In this document: piece by piece, positions 30,801 through 32,095 of the stretch
Layout of the letters: every line of letters starts with the position of its first letter
Numbering within the stretch: the first letter of the stretch is position 1
Assembly: GCA_030433115.1 (NCBI GenBank)
Contig: JAUILH010000033.1
Location: 1-32,095, forward strand
From: Bacteroidia bacterium
Lineage (GTDB): Bacteria; Bacteroidota; Bacteroidia; Flavobacteriales_D; JAUILH01
Direction of reading: 5' to 3'
Length of the DNA stretch: 32,095 bases
Position numbers and translations under genes: made by a program
The notes under the pieces: model-generated
The model's input: only the letters and a program-made list of their open reading frames with translations
What the model was told of the DNA's origin: nothing
Database searches by the model: none

Positions 30801-32095
30801 GTCTAACCAATAAAAGTACTTCTGAGTTTTCCAATCATTCGCAAGTGGTAGAAGGTCCTGTAAGCAGTTTGGCTTCCAGTACAAATGTGTCATGCTTTGG
30901 TGGAAACGATGGACAAATTTCAGTGACCATTTCCAATGGGGCTGCCCCTCTGGTTTATGATTGGCAGGATGGCGGTCTGACTTTCGCAACTACTCAGAAT
31001 GTAACAGGTTTATCTGATGGAAGCTATGATTTAATTGTGACAGATGATGTGGGCTGTGCAGATACCGCAACCTACTCAGTTACCCAACCCGCGAGTCCGG
31101 TCGTTGTGACATTATCTGGGAGTACCAATGTGATGTGTAATGGCAATAGCGATGGAACCATTGATATTAATGTAACCGGAGGAACCCCTGGAACAACCCC
31201 AATGTACTATTTTGACTGGGACAATGATGGAACAGGAGACACGGATGATCCGGAAGACCTTACTGGTCTCAGTGTCGGATCGTATAGTGTGGTTGCCATA
31301 GATGATAATGGATGTACAGATACACTTTCAGGTTTGATCATTACCGAACCAATGGCCATTTCAGAATCTTCATCGGTAACGTCAAATTATAATGGAGAAG
31401 ACATCAGTTGTTCCGGATTAAGTGATGGAGAAATTACAACGAACATTACGGGAGGCGTTGGTCCGTATACCATCACCTATAATGGAGCAAATCCTCAGAA
31501 TACTTTAACGGGAAATCATGTTCAATCTGGTTTTGCTGCAGGGTCATATATGATTGATGTCACAGACAACAATGGATGTACATGGTCCGGAACAAACGTC
31601 AATGTCACCCAACCTACACAACTGTTCTCAAACCCATCTAAAACGGATGTGTCTTGTTTTGGAGGTTCTGACGGAACAGTGACCGCAGCCGCTACGGGTG
31701 GTGTGCCAGGGTATTCTTATGCGTGGGATAGCGGTTTGGGTGCCGGACAAACACATAATTCAGTGACAGCAGGAAGTTATACAGTAACCGTTACCGATCA
31801 AAATGGATGTATGCATTCTGATTTGGTGACCGTTTCGCAACCGGCAACTGCAGTGTCCGTTTCTGTTGATGCGATTAATGATGCCTCTTGTAATGGCAGT
31901 TCTGACGGCAGCATCCTGATGCTGGTAAGCGGTGGATCTTTTCCTTACAATTATGATTGGGACAATGATGGAACGGGCGATAATGATGATACCAAAGATT
32001 TATACAGTTTACCAGCAGGAACCTATTCATTAGTAGTGACGGATAATAACGGATGCACAGTGGCATCAGGTCCGTACACAATTAACCAACCTGGT
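27812..32095 (+). CDS. Giant beta-helix/SprB-repeat surface protein, partial (continues past right edge)
   Basis: An open frame of 1428 codons from ATG 27812 to the window end, with no stop. Signal peptide MRTLFCLLFAALISIGAFGQ, then HVTNGNDTGAGSLREAL, the usual start of Bacteroidota right-handed beta-helix adhesins. Residues about 35-905 form a parallel beta-helix with many GGAI, FGLD and NxI steps. An Ig/fibronectin-like domain follows at about 910-1015, then five SprB repeats of 76-88 residues (nt 30880-31090, 31091-31351, 31352-31615, 31616-31843, 31844 to the edge). Each has a start like SCxGxxDG, a middle GGxxPY and an end VxDxNGC...Q/EP. SprB is a type IX-exported gliding adhesin, so this is probably secreted the same way; the C-terminal signal lies outside. 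Its function, adhesion or gliding, is inferred. Confidence 0.9.
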   Translation, partial: MRTLFCLLFAALISIGAFGQNTIHVTNGNDTGAGSLREALSLATTGATIKIDFSGQLDLTSPLIINTASLNIEGPAPIHFNINAAGVSGSLYAIEINATNVMINGIKFSGKTGTESFLFVNPGATATIENCHFENNNISGGGDGGAILNAGNLTVNRCSFSTNSADNGGAISNVDVLNVYFCSFHYCDALNGNGGAILSLTDIEIDRCTFFHTRALAGAGGSVYISGVTSFAKMHACLFDSTSNASTAGTEAVGASVGAAALMNGGDISDCMMLDSPANLNLVIFGAYNNSVGSYPTNIFGLRTAGVVTDGYGLQWIPVTNPNGTAIDEVSYQTSLVGPIDIRRGPGQAPINSFAQDIGAVENSKFTVTTTTPTGQGSIQNAISAINAAGQGPYLIDFDYAGWTPINLTSSLDVFIGSDELYIDGYTIPGSRVPGPTDGSNPVVHGITNVVLEGPSGTQNAINLYNVGPSKISGLAIGECAVGINNSNSQSLSNADIFGCHFGLDHNGNDNGKYCDTSIVVRTDYTLIGGDHEFQRNVFGGINGPAKPHIYVEGLGFTGTAIDGNFFGLDGTGTVDVNSGNGNIGIGLVNAGFGYIGRNLFGGLRKGIIVTGASGFNIEENLFGLDAWGTGSMPIEVGMEMSSVTSTNNIGGSQLQNYFCSANGGVGSGIYIANTNQNQEIVSNYFGLNTSFTPMGNQYGVKVLSSTNVHIGQTGNEVNFIAASSVNGIELNNSSNCIIQHTVLGLDTNGLSTAGVGNQIGIELNSSNINSIGVPGAPIWVSNSVSHGIELNASSGCQIQDANVGVDINNSPAGNGGSGIVLLNSSGTLVGGTGANESVTTAFSTTHGFDISGGSSNTRIIGDSVYSNGSQGIYFDDVTTIDNLIENTVVYDNGGSAEGITLSGVANNNVPRPSILGVSRCDGQTRVKVQFNNTVGNDAQIEFFRIPNGSEDPSGFGEGNVLLALIPSASIPTSHVQTYTLPDVPAGDYISCIVSYGLTNKSTSEFSNHSQVVEGPVSSLASSTNVSCFGGNDGQISVTISNGAAPLVYDWQDGGLTFATTQNVTGLSDGSYDLIVTDDVGCADTATYSVTQPASPVVVTLSGSTNVMCNGNSDGTIDINVTGGTPGTTPMYYFDWDNDGTGDTDDPEDLTGLSVGSYSVVAIDDNGCTDTLSGLIITEPMAISESSSVTSNYNGEDISCSGLSDGEITTNITGGVGPYTITYNGANPQNTLTGNHVQSGFAAGSYMIDVTDNNGCTWSGTNVNVTQPTQLFSNPSKTDVSCFGGSDGTVTAAATGGVPGYSYAWDSGLGAGQTHNSVTAGSYTVTVTDQNGCMHSDLVTVSQPATAVSVSVDAINDASCNGSSDGSILMLVSGGSFPYNYDWDNDGTGDNDDTKDLYSLPAGTYSLVVTDNNGCTVASGPYTINQPG
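30880..32095 (+). repeat. SprB-type tandem repeats within the giant gene (five units visible)
   Basis: Unit ends are marked by VTQP, ITEP, VTQP and VSQP; the fifth reaches INQPG at the edge. Units 2 and 5 contain a nearly identical DWDNDGTGD insertion (31214-31249 and 31955-31990), and the units diverge elsewhere. The array probably continues beyond the window. Confidence 0.85.

Noticed and set aside
28616-30989. Several minus-strand open frames of 60-115 codons across the giant gene
   Set aside because: They are antisense to the long plus-strand frame, which has a signal peptide, coherent beta-helix and SprB repeats; the minus frames have biased, low-complexity translations typical of shadows.
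30880-32095. CRISPR-like array
   Set aside because: The repeats are long protein-coding units with diverged DNA, in frame, without constant short repeats and unique spacers. No other array was seen.

Overview
The window looks like chromosome from a free-living Bacteroidota, most likely a Flavobacteriales member (Crocinitomicaceae/Cryomorphaceae-like). The evidence is a set of families largely restricted to the phylum (DUF4199, DUF4293, DUF4924), an OmpA protein with PorE-type architecture, a giant SprB-repeat protein, a type IX-like C-terminal signal, Rho with a long disordered insert, and promoter boxes of the Bacteroidota type TAnnTTTG. Genes are densely packed, with many 1-15 base overlaps. 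I saw no tRNA, rRNA, CRISPR array, insertion sequence or phage gene, and no gene-free gap over 300 bases.

Layout. 1-3600 (minus strand): a secreted protein cut by the left edge, a lipoprotein, a small cytoplasmic protein, a secreted protein with a T9SS-like tail and its terminator, an Smr-domain protein and an ACP phosphodiesterase-like protein. 3687-5449 (plus): a LytS/LytTR two-component pair. 5560-6804: a SiaC-like (DUF1987) protein, convergent and overlapping with a DUF1853 protein. 6852-9021 (plus): an envelope-flavoured cluster (87-aa unknown, OmpH/Skp-like lipoprotein, DUF4924, DUF2490 barrel). 9023-11330 (minus): DUF1579-like protein, lipoprotein and M42 peptidase. 11450-15152 (plus): secreted TPR protein, PorE-like TPR/propeller/CRD/OmpA protein and a small outer-membrane-like protein. 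15154-18125 (minus): TPR/SpoIIE phosphatase and MBL hydrolase. 18202-21320: YhiN-like flavoprotein, an unrecognised 136-aa gene and Mpl (murein recycling). 21321-21603: a hairpin-rich spacer with a repeated sequence. 21604-25116: DUF4199, rho, DUF4293 and a metallophosphatase. 25149-27678 (plus): truA and an MsbA-like ABC exporter. 27812 to the right edge: the 5' 4.3 kb of a giant beta-helix/SprB-repeat surface protein.

How the genes fit together. Much of the window concerns the envelope: surface proteins probably exported by a type IX system, a possible peptidoglycan anchor (the PorE-like protein), an Skp-like lipoprotein, murein tripeptide recycling and a lipid/drug-type exporter. Regulation is represented by the LytS/LytTR pair, a SiaC-like phosphoprotein and a SpoIIE-type phosphatase that might act on it, and Rho. 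The most notable non-coding signals are promoter boxes almost touching their start codons, including a perfect back-to-back pair between the metallophosphatase and truA, and the repeats at 21344 and 21451. I did not find a convincing wholly new system. The best leads are the promoter/leaderless pattern, the SiaC/phosphatase pairing and the calcium-loop SprB repeats.
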